The position numbers and the translations under genes were made by a program. The notes beneath the pieces were generated by a model. The model saw only the letters and a program-made list of their open reading frames with translations. It did not search any database and was not told the DNA's origin. Of a stretch of DNA of 64,000 nt, positions 43,433-54,880 are shown piece after piece. Numbering within the stretch: position 1 is the stretch's first letter; each line of letters starts with the position of its first letter. Origin of the DNA: Megascapheus bottae (taxonomy: Eukaryota; Chordata; Mammalia; Rodentia; Geomyidae); the NCBI GenBank assembly GCA_024803745.1, contig JANJXV010000024.1, positions 11,361,427 to 11,425,426 of the forward strand, given 5' to 3'.

Positions 43433-43874
43433 TTTACAGAGGAAGTTTGCTTACATTTTACAGAAAAAGCAGGTGACAGAACACCGAGTAAAGTTATGGT
43501 AGCCCTAAGTACTTGAATAGTCCAGGCAGGACATGAGGTGCTATTATCTTTTTTAGTCCACACCCCACTTGGTGTGGTTCCTTCTCTGGTAAGCCAGGGA
43601 CCAAGATTTTAACTGCTTCCAGATGTGACACTAGAGCGTGGATGCTGTGTAGGTTGGTCCATGGCTCTCCCTTAGTGTTGTTGGATAGACCTTTCTACAC
43701 TCTAGATTTTCCTTTTCCTTTTCTGCCAGAAGCTACAGCTGTTTGTCTGTGTTATTACAATGTGTGTGCTTGTGTTTCAACCTATCCTTATAAAATTAGG
43801 GCATTTCCTGGAACCTTTTTTTGGAGACACCATGGTTAATGTCAAGTAAATGCACTTTCTTATTTTTAATTGAG

Positions 43875-43972
43875 TATCTTCTTTATTGTTATTTTTGGAG
43901 AGGTGTTAGGTATTGAACATAGGGCTCTGCCCATGCTAAGGAGCTGCTTTACCACCTGCATGGCCCAACTGT
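43875..43972 (-). mobile_element. Possible old ID-like SINE
   Basis: GAGGTGTTAGGTATTGAACA, AGGGCTCTGCCCATGCTAAG and TTTACCACCTGCATGGCCC give the rough order of a reversed ID element. Confidence 0.45.
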
Positions 43973-44249
43973 GTCTCTGTATTAATTTTGTCTCCTCTAT
44001 GAGGTTTCCCGAGTAATAATTTCTCTCTGATCAGTAACCCTATGAAGTGATTGAGCTCTTCTTTTTTAGTAGTGTCTCAGAACTAGTCATTTTTATACAT
44101 AATCCTGACTCTAGGGAGTACCTGTTTCTATAGAGTTCATTATCAATGTAATTTTCAACCATTATTTTCATACATGAACCCCATTAGACAGATGTCTTAC
44201 ACTTCTGCTTTTTATCTTTACATAATTCTCCAACTTTAGGAATTTGTTC

Positions 44250-44560
44250 CTGATTATAAATGTAGTACTTCATTTTATGAATTTGGACAGATTTAGAGAA
44301 GAAAATATAAATTACTTAAATCCTATCACCCAGAGGAACATCTCTGTTAGTATCTCCTTGCCTTGCCTTCTCACCGGCATCTCTGTCCATGGTACGTAAT
44401 AGTACACTTCCCCAGGCCTTTAAGTAATTTTCTAAAACAGAATTTTTAATGGCTGTGTAGTTTTTAATAATGTGATGTACCATAATTTATTTAACCAGTT
44501 TCTACCTAGTTTTGGAGACATAAATTATCTTTAATTCTTATGATTATATCTTTTTGCTTA
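44250..44560 (-). mobile_element. Ancient LINE-1 3' fragment
   Basis: CTATCACCCAGAGGAACATC and ACCATAATTTATTTAACCAG are hallmark strings of old L1M/L1ME 3' regions. 16530-16640 carries the second string too. Confidence 0.55.
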
Positions 44561-45381
44561 GAATGAAAATTTGCCTTGAAGTAGGAATCCAAGCATCGGT
44601 CCTTTCAGAGCAGAGGTGGCCACCATGCAAGCTGTCTTCACAAATTAACTGCTTCCCAGAGGAGTGTATGGATACTCAGTCTTGCCGGCAGTGTATTCTG
44701 TAGTCACTTAATTCCTTGTCTGGTTGAGCTATTTAGAAGAAAGCAGGGACCCAGGTTCTTTTTTGCTTTATTACCCCTCTCCCCAGCAGCTAACCTTGGC
44801 TGCTTTGGAAGTAAATAGCAGAGGAGATGGCAAATCTTCTAGATATATTACCCTCTTGGACTGCCTGCTAAGAGATGCTGAGTGAGTCTTGGATACCTAG
44901 AAGCATTCTTGTGTGCAGCATTGCCTTGTCTCAGCCCATGTACCTCTCCTTCCACTCCTTACACAGAGATGTGCACTTGTGAGTATTGCACAATTACACT
45001 GCATATTATTCAGTTGCGCCCTATTGTAAGAAAAAACAGCTGCCCTCAAGTAAGTGTATGTAAAGCAGTTATACTTAATTGATGCATAATAGTATTAGTG
45101 ACCAGAAGGTAATTATAACCACAGTTGCTAGTTTGTAAAGGAATACAGCATGCCCAGGTCTTGTGGAGGAGGATGCTGCCCTGTCAGGGATTGGGACAGG
45201 CAAGGATACACATGAGGGCTCCCTATAGCTCTTCTCTTACTCCTTGGAGCCTGTGTATTGTCCACAGACACTCGCTTGAGCTCATGGGTAGCATGGCATT
45301 GACAAGGAGCTCCTGCTTGCCTTGTTGAAGGATACATAATTTCTGTCCAAATATACCTTCAAGCAAAAAGCTAATCATGGA

Positions 45382-45615
45382 CAACCACAGGTTCAGTACA
45401 GTACTCTGTTCTGTGCTTCCCAGTTAGAGTATAGAGAATACATCAAGAGAATCTAATCTAGAAGTAACTAAAATTCTCTAAGGCTAACATCTGTGTGGCA
45501 ACCACAGATTCAGTACAATACTCTGTTCTGTGCTTCCCAGTTAGAGTATAGAGAATACATCAAGAGAATCTAATCTAGAAGTAACTAAAATTCTCTAAGG
45601 CTAACATCTGTGTGG
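45382..45615 (+). repeat. Tandem duplication, 117-bp unit
   Basis: The unit beginning CAACCACAGGTTCAGTACAG at 45382 is repeated from 45499 as CAACCACAGATTCAGTACAA. Only two substitutions were seen across 117 bp, so the duplication is recent. It contains no gene or known repeat. Confidence 0.97.
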
Positions 45616-45690
45616 CATCGTTAAAAGATATTCCCAGATCCTCTCCAGTGTTCGCATGCTCAATTTTGCCTTCTTCTCCTGGCTGGCTTG

Positions 45691-45698
45691 CTTTCTTT

Positions 45699-45765
<67 letters not shown>

Positions 45766-45776
45766 CTCTCTCTCTT

Positions 45777-45847
<71 letters not shown>

Positions 45848-45903
45848 CTTCCTCCTCCTCCTCTTCCTCCTCCTCCTCCTCTTCTTCTTCTTTTTTTTTT
45901 TTT
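45691..45903 (+). repeat. Long polypyrimidine tract: (CTTT)n, (CT)n, (CCT)n, T-run
   Basis: About 210 bp of pure C and T on the plus strand, mostly CTTT units with CT and CCT blocks. The long reading frames here (runs of Phe/Leu/Ser or Lys/Glu/Arg) are repeat artefacts. Confidence 0.97.
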
Positions 45904-45961
45904 GGTGTCTTTTCTAGAAGTCTCAATATTTACCCTGCGTAGCCTCATGCCCTTTGGCTAA

Positions 45962-47894
45962 GGACTGGAACCTTGATTACTCCCTGTGCAAATTTCTCCA
46001 AGCCACTGTCAGTCTGGCTCTGACTTTACAGAAAGCTGCTTCCCTAAGGCTCAGCTCTTTATCTGGGTGAAATCCTTCAGCGGGAGCAAGTTGCATCTAT
46101 TTACTGTTACTCCCCCCCTCAGGTTTCCCCCCTCCCCTTTCTTATGCCCTTCTCTCAGAGATGATTGTTATTTACTCCAGTGATGAACAGAGGAAATGGG
46201 ATACAACTGAGTTATCAGACACTGGCTAGCTAGAGGAAGTCACTCTTGTGAGGTTTCCTACTCTTTTTCTCCCTCTTTCTGACTCCACGTGGTAGACTTT
46301 CTCCATGTCCCACATGACTGACAGGCTCTCTGGAGGTGCGTGGAGAGAGCTTTGGGAGGACATTCATGGGGTTAGTTGTTTTGATGTATGGGGAAAGTAA
46401 GTGGAGATATTTGAATTTGTTGTACAGGTTTGTAGCTTAGAGCAACATCAGGTCCCTCAGGTTCAGTTTTGAAAAAAAAAAAAGAGCCACGGCTTTGAGC
46501 TGGAATGTGCCTGCAGTTTCAGAAAGGAAGGATGGACTGAGAGCTGGAGATCATTTAATAATACTTTTCACACTTGTATCAGGCCTTCTCTGTAGTTCTG
46601 AAGAAATTAGTATCTTGGTCATTTACAAAACTACTTTTAACTTGTTGACTCCCTGCCACACTTGAGTAACTTTTTGAAAGTGTAATATTTTACCCAAAGC
46701 CCACTAAGTACTAGGCACTCTTTCTATATTCTCTTTACTGTCCTTTTACTGATTAGCAGAATATTTATGTGAACTAGAAGGCTGATCTATTTATTTTATT
46801 GTCCTGTTTAAAAATAAGTTGCTTCTCTCTAGTGGTGGGTACTTTCTAAGACGCAAACATTTGCCATGAATTCTTGGATAGTAATCATCTGCCATTTTCC
46901 AGTCAGCATCCTCAAGGGTCTGCTTGGATTTTCCCAGTGCTAAGGAAGCCTCTAGCTGCTCTGTACCCTGAGTGGATGGTCATAAATCCACCAAAAATGC
47001 CCCCATGCAGGGACAGTGTAACTTGTGTTGAGGTATAGGGCAGATTAATGAATAAGACTCAACTGAAGAGATGCAAAATTGAAAATGGCACCTGTCAGAT
47101 TAGGCTCGGACTTCTCGCTTTTAGAAACCTCTTTTTTTGTCTGTCTGAGGGTTCATTTGCTAGGCAAGGTGCTGCGATATTCCAGAGTCCTTCTGTGTAG
47201 GCAAGAAATCAGACAGTTGCTGATGAGATGGTCTCCTGAGAGAGAGTGCTCTGGAAATAGAGAATAGATCTGCTATCCCAAGTCTTAAAGGCATAACAGT
47301 GGAATACTATTGAGCATGACATAAAAAGCACACACAACCAAGATTGTAACAGGAAAATAATGAGAAACAAAACAATGGGCTTCCATCACTTTCACAGCTC
47401 CACTAAATTAGAGCTAGTAGCTCATCTATAGGTCAGGGAATAGGACCTATTATTTGCTGTTTTGGGTCAGCTGGTGACAGCATGGCTCAGTCAGCAGAGT
47501 AATGTAGAGGAAAAATTTAAGTGTCAATACTTCCAGTGCAGAGGTTTGTAGCCTTTGACTGCGCATCAGAACCATATGCTCTTCAACATCATATGTGTGA
47601 CAGATCTCTGGAATCACAATTTCCAAGGGTGGATACCATGTAAGAAAGCTTTTGTTACTTACCTGTTTCCTATGGAAGTTGGGAGAGAAAATCATCAACA
47701 TAGTGATAGTATGTGGATTTTTTTTTTTTTTGTCCTGAACTTGGACCAGTTGTTTAAGGCCAGTTGCCTTAAACACCATTTGGTGGTCTGATTTATGAAC
47801 TTTTCTGGGAAACTTTCTCCTTTGAGAATATCTGTAATGGAGCTAGGATGCTTTGATTTGTCTTACTATAATTAATCTTTTCAAGAAGTAAAAA
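45962..47894. other. Intron stretch, nothing recognised
   Basis: No exon-like sequence or young repeat was recognised. A short A-run lies at 46471-46482 and a T-run at 47719-47731. Confidence 0.5.
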
Positions 47895-47985
47895 CTAGGT
47901 GGTGGTGGTAGAGGTGGTAGATTACTTTACTAGCATGTATGAGGCCCTTACTTTATCCCCAACACTTAAGGCCAAAGAAAACAAA
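47895..47985 (+). mobile_element. Possible old ID-like SINE, plus strand
   Basis: GGTAGAGGTGGTAGATTACT, CTAGCATGTATGAGGCCC and TTTATCCCCAACACTTAAGG follow the ID order loosely, ending in an A-rich stretch. Confidence 0.5.
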
Positions 47986-48114
47986 AGTAAAAATACTCCC
48001 TTAAATTTTTTTCCCTCATCTTTTACAAGAAAGCTCCTTAAAGTGTCCTTTTCTCACTTTGTCCTTTACCTGCTCTTTTTATCGTTTGCTATTTTTCCCC
48101 CTTTAAACATTACT

Positions 48115-48300
48115 TAGGGGTACCCGTGGCTCATGGTTATATAATCTTAGCTACTTAGGAGGCTGAGATCTGAGGATTGTGGTTCAAAGCCAGCCTGGGC
48201 AGGAAATTCCATGGGATTCTCATCTCCAAACAATGGGCATTTTGGCTGAAAGTGGAGGGAGGGGAGCTGTGGCTCAAATGGTAGAGCACCAGGGTAGAGT
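48115..48300 (+). mobile_element. 7SL-headed composite SINE, plus strand
   Basis: CGTGGCTCATGGTTATATAA, CTTAGGAGGCTGAGATCTGA and AAAGCCAGCCTGGGCAGGAA give a clear 7SL-like head. The right half is shortened after GCTGTGGCTCAAATGGTAGA. Confidence 0.85.
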
Positions 48301-51300
48301 ATAAAAGTTAAGAGACAAGAACTAGGTCTTGTTCAAAACCCCCCTCTCTTCCCATTTAATTGCTAGAACATTATTTAAATATCACTGGGGGAGCTTTAAG
48401 AAAACAACAACAACAACAACAAAATTAATGTCCAGGCTTCCGCCAGAAGTCTTAAAACAAATCTGTCGCATTGGAGAACAGATGGTGCTGTGCATCCTGT
48501 GCAACAGTATTCAGTCACAGCTTTGGAGGATGGCTTGGCAGTGTGCTTCTTGACCGGACCTTCCTCTCTCTTCTGTTCTCTTTGCTAACATTTCCTTCTT
48601 CTCTGTTTGCTGTGGCCCCTATGAGGGATCAGTTTTCTCTGTGACTTTAAAAGGTCTTGTTAGAGTGAAGCACAGGAGATTCCTTCTTTCTTTGAACTTT
48701 GCTTTTAATAAGTGACAACACTGTGTGCCTACTTAGTGTTCTTTTGGGGTAGCTCAGATATCTTTAAAAGTCTTATTATTAATACCTACAGTGTTTCCCT
48801 AGAGTCAAGTAAACTTTCCTTATGGTTAAATGTAATACCCTGGAATTATTGGACTATTACCCTGTTTTCAATTTGAATGCTTCCTCTGGGGTTAGATGAT
48901 ATTGAGAATGCCTTTCTGGTAACCTGAGCAGTATGATTCATTATCTGACTTTTCTTAGCTAGAAAGCCAATCCTTTGAGGACCTCAAACAGGTATTCTTT
49001 CTACTCTTTGGTAAAGACATCCACATCAGCAGTGAGAGGCGATGGTCTTAGAGGGGTAGTCTTAGTTGAAGGATGTTGTAATCTTAGGGTGAGTGGGCAT
49101 GAAAGCTGGACCAATTCAAGGCAGAGCAATGAGACCAGGGGACAGCATCTGCCATCAAGATGTGACTTTGGCTGATGTTTCAATTGCATCGAATTAAAGG
49201 GTATTTCTCCTTCTCCATTGTGGTGTCACCAAAGGGCAGAATTAGTGTCATTTTCAGCAGCTTTGAGCTTCTGGAATTGCCACTCTTCTTGAGGGTCAGT
49301 AGTCCTTCCTATTCTAAAGAGGCAAGAAACTTCTAGGAGGATTCTTAGAGCAATCATTCCAGGTTCAGTGAATCCCGCCCATCTTTTTTTCCCCCCTCTT
49401 CTACTCTCTGAATTGTTTGTTACTTCTTTGTAAAATTTATATTAAGAAGTTCCTAGAGTAGAAGTATTGGGATGTATGGGCCAGCACTACGTACTTTTTC
49501 TTATGTAAAAGTGCTCTGTAAGAATGGCTCCCAGGAATGTTTAGGAGACTAGTCATTTTCCAGTAGTTCAGTTCATTGGGTGATTACTTAGTACTTGCTC
49601 TGAGCAGTGTATTGTGTTGGGGATGAGGATGGGCCAGAGGCATGCGAGATGAAGTCCCTGCTGTCACAAATGTATAGTTGCATAATAGGAAGGAGATGAA
49701 TACACAAGTCAAGGCAGCATATGATGCCACTGAGAAGGAATATAAACAAGGGGTATAGGGACTCAAAGGAGACACCATCTTTGACTCACTGCCCTTGTCC
49801 ACTTAGATTCTGGTGATTTCTTGGTTGTATCTCTTGTAAGGCAGAGACTAAAGTATAATGCATTCAGAGAATTTTATTTATCATAGGATAGGACTTGGGA
49901 GGTAAAGTATTAATTCCCTATCCCCCATCTATTTTGTCTGTTTCACTGATTTCCAGTTTCTTGAGCCTTTTCATCACTCCAGTATTGTAGAAGCCAATCT
50001 CTCCAAACCAACAAACTTTGCCAGTGAAGATTGTTAGAAAGCTCGATAGCAAAGATGGAACTGGATTATAAGCTGGTCTAGACCCCCTGGGACTTTCAAA
50101 GTGTTGGTTATTGGGTGTTTGTTTCAATGATTTAAATTTGAAGGAATTCCTTTGCACTATATGGAAACCTCAGTGGGCAAAGTGTTTTCTCTTGAAGCTT
50201 TGCTTTTTACCTAGATACTTTGTGAAGGCCACTTCTCAGGCAGCCCTTGTCATTTTGCTGAATGTCAGCAAGCATTTACTGTCACTTCTCTGATGCTAGA
50301 GAGGAAGGTGATGCCTTTACTTTTCTAGCAAAATAGCCCCCGGCCTTTTGGTAACACTACATTTAAAGGTCAGTATCCCCTTTCTCCTTCTGTTGTCTCC
50401 TCTGTACTCACTGTCATCTTTATAACCTGTCTTTTCTGGAAGCTGCTTTTATGAAATACACCAGAGCTGTGTTTTAAAGAGATTGGTTTCATTAAGTCTA
50501 AGAGTTCTAGTTTGTTGATGGTGGACTTGGATTTGGGGATGGGTATCTTGTTTCTTGGGAGAAAGTCCATGATTTATGGTTTTGATTCTTGGAAGAGAGC
50601 TATAGTGATTTTTCTTTCTTTTAAAGGGAACTATGTTTGACTAAGACCTTGTGTGCCTGTCATTCTTGGATTACACCACAGTTTAAGCACATTGTAATTT
50701 TGAGTAGTTTTCTTAATGAAATTAGCCAAGGCAATCATGGTAGTTTTAGTGGTAGAATTCTTACCTGCTGTTGAGGTCCCATTTAATTTCCCAGGCTTTG
50801 CACCTGTCTCTTTAGCGACTGGCATAAAAATTGCACATGGATACAAATATTTTTCAAATGTGTAATGATGCTAGTTTTAATGAAGAACCAGAGTTGCTAT
50901 AAAAGCCTTTTTAAAATTAAGTTTGTATATGGTGATTTTTAATGATAGGCGATTATAATATATCTTTCATGATGGTGATTAAGCTGTAAGTTAAGTCAAA
51001 CATCTGTTTATTTTGCAAAGTGATCATGAATATTCCCTTTGCAATTAACATTGATTTAGAGAAGATCTATATTTATAATTAATAGATATTGAAGGTGTGC
51101 TAAATATATTTAGAGTCCTGCTTCTTGCTATTTCCCCCATGTTTTCAGCCATTTTGTCTTTTTGGGTGGACTTAGACACATTTTCTTCTGAGGGCTGTAG
51201 GCATGGCTCAAGTGTAAGACCTACCTATCTAGTAAACGAGAAGCCTTGAATTCAAACCTCAGTGCTATTCTCTTCCTGCAAAATGATTTTCTGCTTATGT

Positions 51301-54286
51301 TTACTTAAAAACCAATATATACCATGCTGTTTTTCCAAAGGAAGCCTGTTGTTACACTTATACATCTATATATTGCCAATGTTCTAACTTTGCTACTTGC
51401 ACATTAGGCATGAAGTAAATGCTTCATTCCCAGAAATAAGTGATCAGGCACTTATTTCTGTGTCTTTTGGCCTGCCTTACAGAAGTGTCAATTTGAACTG
51501 GGCTATCATTACATGACAGTGTGGCATTTTCCGTCAGAAGCTCTGTGCCTTTGCTCAAAGCAATCACCTGTGTGCAATCATCTTTTCACTTTTTTTTTCT
51601 TTTCAAGACAATAATGTTGCTACCAAAGTCCCTTGTCAGATGGTAATCTTTAATCTTGGTCATCTGGCCCAGCATTCAGAAGAATAGAGGCAAAAAGGGA
51701 AATGATTTTGGGAGAGTGTGAAGTGAATAGTGAAAAGAGAAACTTTGGAGATAGAATACTCAAATACTCCTATTAATAGAAGCATACCTACAGTTCCCTG
51801 AGTGCTTAGACAGTTACTTTGGTGCATCTTTAAGCAGGCTTTCCTTTCCTGGTCTCTAGTGGCATTTGTAAAATGATAGGAAGACTGAGTCCAGGACTGT
51901 AAATTGTTTTAAAGATTCTGTTATTTCTTTATATATCCTGGGTAAGTGCAATGGTTTGGGAAAAGGATATAAGCAAGGACCCCTGTTTAGTTTTGTTTAT
52001 TCGTTTTGGTAGGCAAATTTAAGGATGTTTCTCTATCTTATTTTCAGAAGTCTGCTACTCATATTACCAGAATCTTCCCTGAATATCCTGCCTGCTCTAG
52101 TGACTCGTGATGGTGCAGGTAGCACAGGGGAAAGTGACTGGAAGGTTATGATTAATATATGCTTCCGTTCTCCTGGCTGCCACAAAGTTATCCACATGTG
52201 ATTTTTACCTTGTTTTGATCACTGAGGGTCTATATCATCGATTGACCCAACTCCTGACACTGTGGTATGATGGAGTGCTGGCTACATTGATAATCCTGGC
52301 TGGCTGTGGCAATTTAAGGTTCAAAGGGGTGGTAACATGCCTCTGGGTTTGTTTATACTGCTTGCTCAGTCTAGCAGCTTTAAGGCATTGTGAGTATTCA
52401 GCAGTTTTTAATCTGCTGAGGAGGTGGAGATGGTGTGCACCCTGTGTGTGTTGCAGTATTGTATGTTCCCCATCAGTACCCGTGGCCATGGGGGACACTG
52501 AGAGTCTCTCGGAAAATCGTTTTGGCAGAGAGAATTTTGTGTCCTCATAACTCCTTTTTAATTTATTTTGTAACAATCCTGCCTGCCATTATCAGGTTAT
52601 TGTAATTATTTTTCCTGCTCCAACCCATTTAATATCATCAAAAGAAAGACAACTAATACTGTTTGTTTCCTGATAGCCAGTACATGTGGCTGTTGAGATT
52701 TTGAAGTCAGACTGGCATGTACTGTAAGTATTCAAATAAGCACTGAATCTTTGAGCTAATTCGAAAACAAAAAGAATATCCACATTTAAAAGTGCTTTAA
52801 AAAACACAGTATAGCTTTGACTATATCATCTTGCAGAAGCAGGGTTCATAATTTAATCCTCATATAGAAGAAAGGTTAAAGATTTCCTTTAGCTTTTTCT
52901 TGGCAGAAATACCAGCTTTTGAGCCCTAGCCCTTGTGGTCTTACATCTATTTCCATAACAACGGGTTGTTGTGCCTCAAACTCTAGGAATTACGTTTTGA
53001 TATGAGAGTGAATAGCAGGAACCAATGAATGCTCAAATGAGAAATCTGTTTGTAATGTCACAGACTTATCAGAGGAGGGCACGAGAGATGGAAGGGAAGA
53101 ATGGAAACACAGGCATCCTGCTGGCAGAGTGAAGGTCTCTTTCCTTTCCAATTTTCTGGGCCTTATTTCATTTGGAGATATTACAGTTTAGTTTATGTGG
53201 CTGGCCTTTTCTTATTAATTCAGTCTTCCCAATGGATATATACATCATTTGAGTATTGTAGTCTCTTAGGTTAAACAGATGTCTGACCTTTATCATACAA
53301 AAATACCTATTTATTCCCTGGCATGTGACTGATAGATGCCTAATCACTGGTCCCCTTTGGTCTTTGGCAGTGACTGACTGCCTTAACTGGTCAGTGAATT
53401 GCTGATATGGTTACGCAAGGTTATGGATGTTCTGTTTTAAACCTCTGCATAGTTTCCCAGGGTAATAATTCTTGGATATGTTAGACATGATTTAGAAGAA
53501 AAATACGTTGCACAGTTTTGCTAGCATGGATTTTTCTAGTTTAAAACTTTTGTTACTGTTTTTCAAGTTAATTTCTTAACTTAGTTGGAATGCTTGAGTA
53601 AATGCCTTGTGAATGAGTTGGAGTTCGATATGCATATAGAACATTGAGGTTATGTATACGGAGGATGCAGCTCGGGTGCCAGAGTCTGTGTATAGAAATG
53701 ACGGAAATAAGATTTGCAGGACTCCTTTCCACATTGGCCAAGCTTTTCAAAGTGGCAGACATTGATTTTTTTTTTTAAACTATAGAAATGCTGATGCACC
53801 CTGTCATTAACGAATTGTGAAAGGCCTTACATCCTGTGCTTTGGATATAGAAATATGTAACGTATCTATATCTATCTATCTATATCTATTTGTAGCTGTA
53901 GAAAGGACTCTTAGTTATAGGATTGCCTGACAATTTCTGTCCTGTCTCAGGAATCATAGACCTGAAATATTTTTTGCTTCTGCCTTTTGCTCACATAGCT
54001 CACTCACATATGCATTCATAAGAAAAATTAGCAAAATCCATTTTTTGTTGTTGTTGTTGTTCAAAAGTCAGATGGCATTGTGAGGAATGGGCATTGCTAT
54101 TGAAGGAAGACGCTTCTGTGAGAATGGTTTCTCTAGATGAACATGTTTTGTCTGAGGGAAACTGCAGTTAGCCCAGAAAGTTCATGTCTACCCTGGAAGA
54201 GCCTTAAGAAGGAAAAAACCTTTCTTTTGTGTTAACTACAGTTATTGTTCCGTCTACTCCTTTCAATGTATGTAGTACTACTTTGG
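48301..54286. other. Longest stretch without young SINE or LINE-1
   Basis: Only minor items were seen: a (CAA)n run near 48404-48421, a possible old tRNA-type SINE at 51190-51285 (GGCATGGCTCAAGTGTAAGA, then TTGAATTCAAACCTCAGTGC), an old hAT-like repeat near 52672-52790 (CCAGTACATGTGGCTGTTGA), and a TATC/TATA cluster at 53865-53895. Overlapping 111- and 113-codon frames at 52215-52576 on opposite strands have no family match. Confidence 0.5.
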
Positions 54287-54309
54287 TTTAATATATATAT
54301 ATATATATT
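54287..54309 (+). repeat. (TA)n microsatellite, short
   Basis: About ten alternating TA units. Confidence 0.85.
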
Positions 54310-54391
54310 CATAACTCAGGTTATGAGTACAACACATCTTGATCACTGTTACTCTTCTTCCCATTGCTCTTCCCATCATTACCCCTTAAGA

Positions 54392-54418
54392 CTTCTTTTT
54401 TATTTTGTTTGTTTGTTT

Positions 54419-54449
<31 letters not shown>

Positions 54450-54650
54450 GGCCAGTCCTGTGCTTGAGCTCAGGGCCTGAGCGCTGTCCTTGGACTTTCT
54501 CAAGGCTAGAGCTCTACCGCTTGAGCCTCAGCACCACTTCCGGCTTTTTTCTACGTATGTGGTACCGAGGAATCGAACCCGGGTCTTCATGCATGCTAGG
54601 CAAGCACTTTAACCACTAGGCCAAACTCCCGGCCCCTTCTTTTTTATTTT
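54392..54650 (-). mobile_element. ID-headed dimeric SINE with patterned tail
   Basis: A near-consensus body (GAGGAATCGAACCCGGGTCT, CCAAACTCCCGGCCCC). The tail is a (TTTG)n then (TTTA)n block (54406-54446), not a plain T-run. The 15-bp duplication CTTCTTTTTTATTTT flanks it (54392-54406 and 54636-54650). Confidence 0.92.
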
Positions 54651-54651
54651 A

Positions 54652-54880
54652 ATTGGCTTTGGAGCTTGAAATCTGGGCCTGGGCCCTGTCTCTGAGCTCT
54701 TCAGCTCAAGGCTACTACTCGACCACTTGAGCCACAGAGCTACTTCCAATTTTCTGGTGGTTAACTGGAGATAAGAGGCTCATGAATTTTTATGCCAGGC
54801 CTGGCTTTGAACCGCGATCCTCAGATCTTAGCTTCCTAAGTAGCTAAGATTACAGGCATGAGCCACTATTGCCTGGCCCT
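54652..54880 (-). mobile_element. 7SL-headed composite SINE
   Basis: GAGCTTGAAATCTGGGCCTG, GGTGGTTAACTGGAGATAAG and AGATTACAGGCATGAGCCAC are present. It abuts the SINE at 54392-54650. Confidence 0.85.

Noticed and set aside
45601..45961. Five overlapping reading frames of 84-115 codons on both strands
   Set aside because: All are translations of the CTTT/CT/CCT microsatellite (Phe/Leu/Ser or Lys/Glu/Arg runs).
52215..52576. 111- and 113-codon frames overlapping on opposite strands
   Set aside because: No recognised domain and no exon borders; part of the neighbouring sequence is an old repeat.
52540..52800. AT-rich block that looked like a conserved enhancer
   Set aside because: The right half (near 52672-52790) resembles an old hAT-type repeat carrying an ACATGTGGCT string, so apparent complexity is explained.
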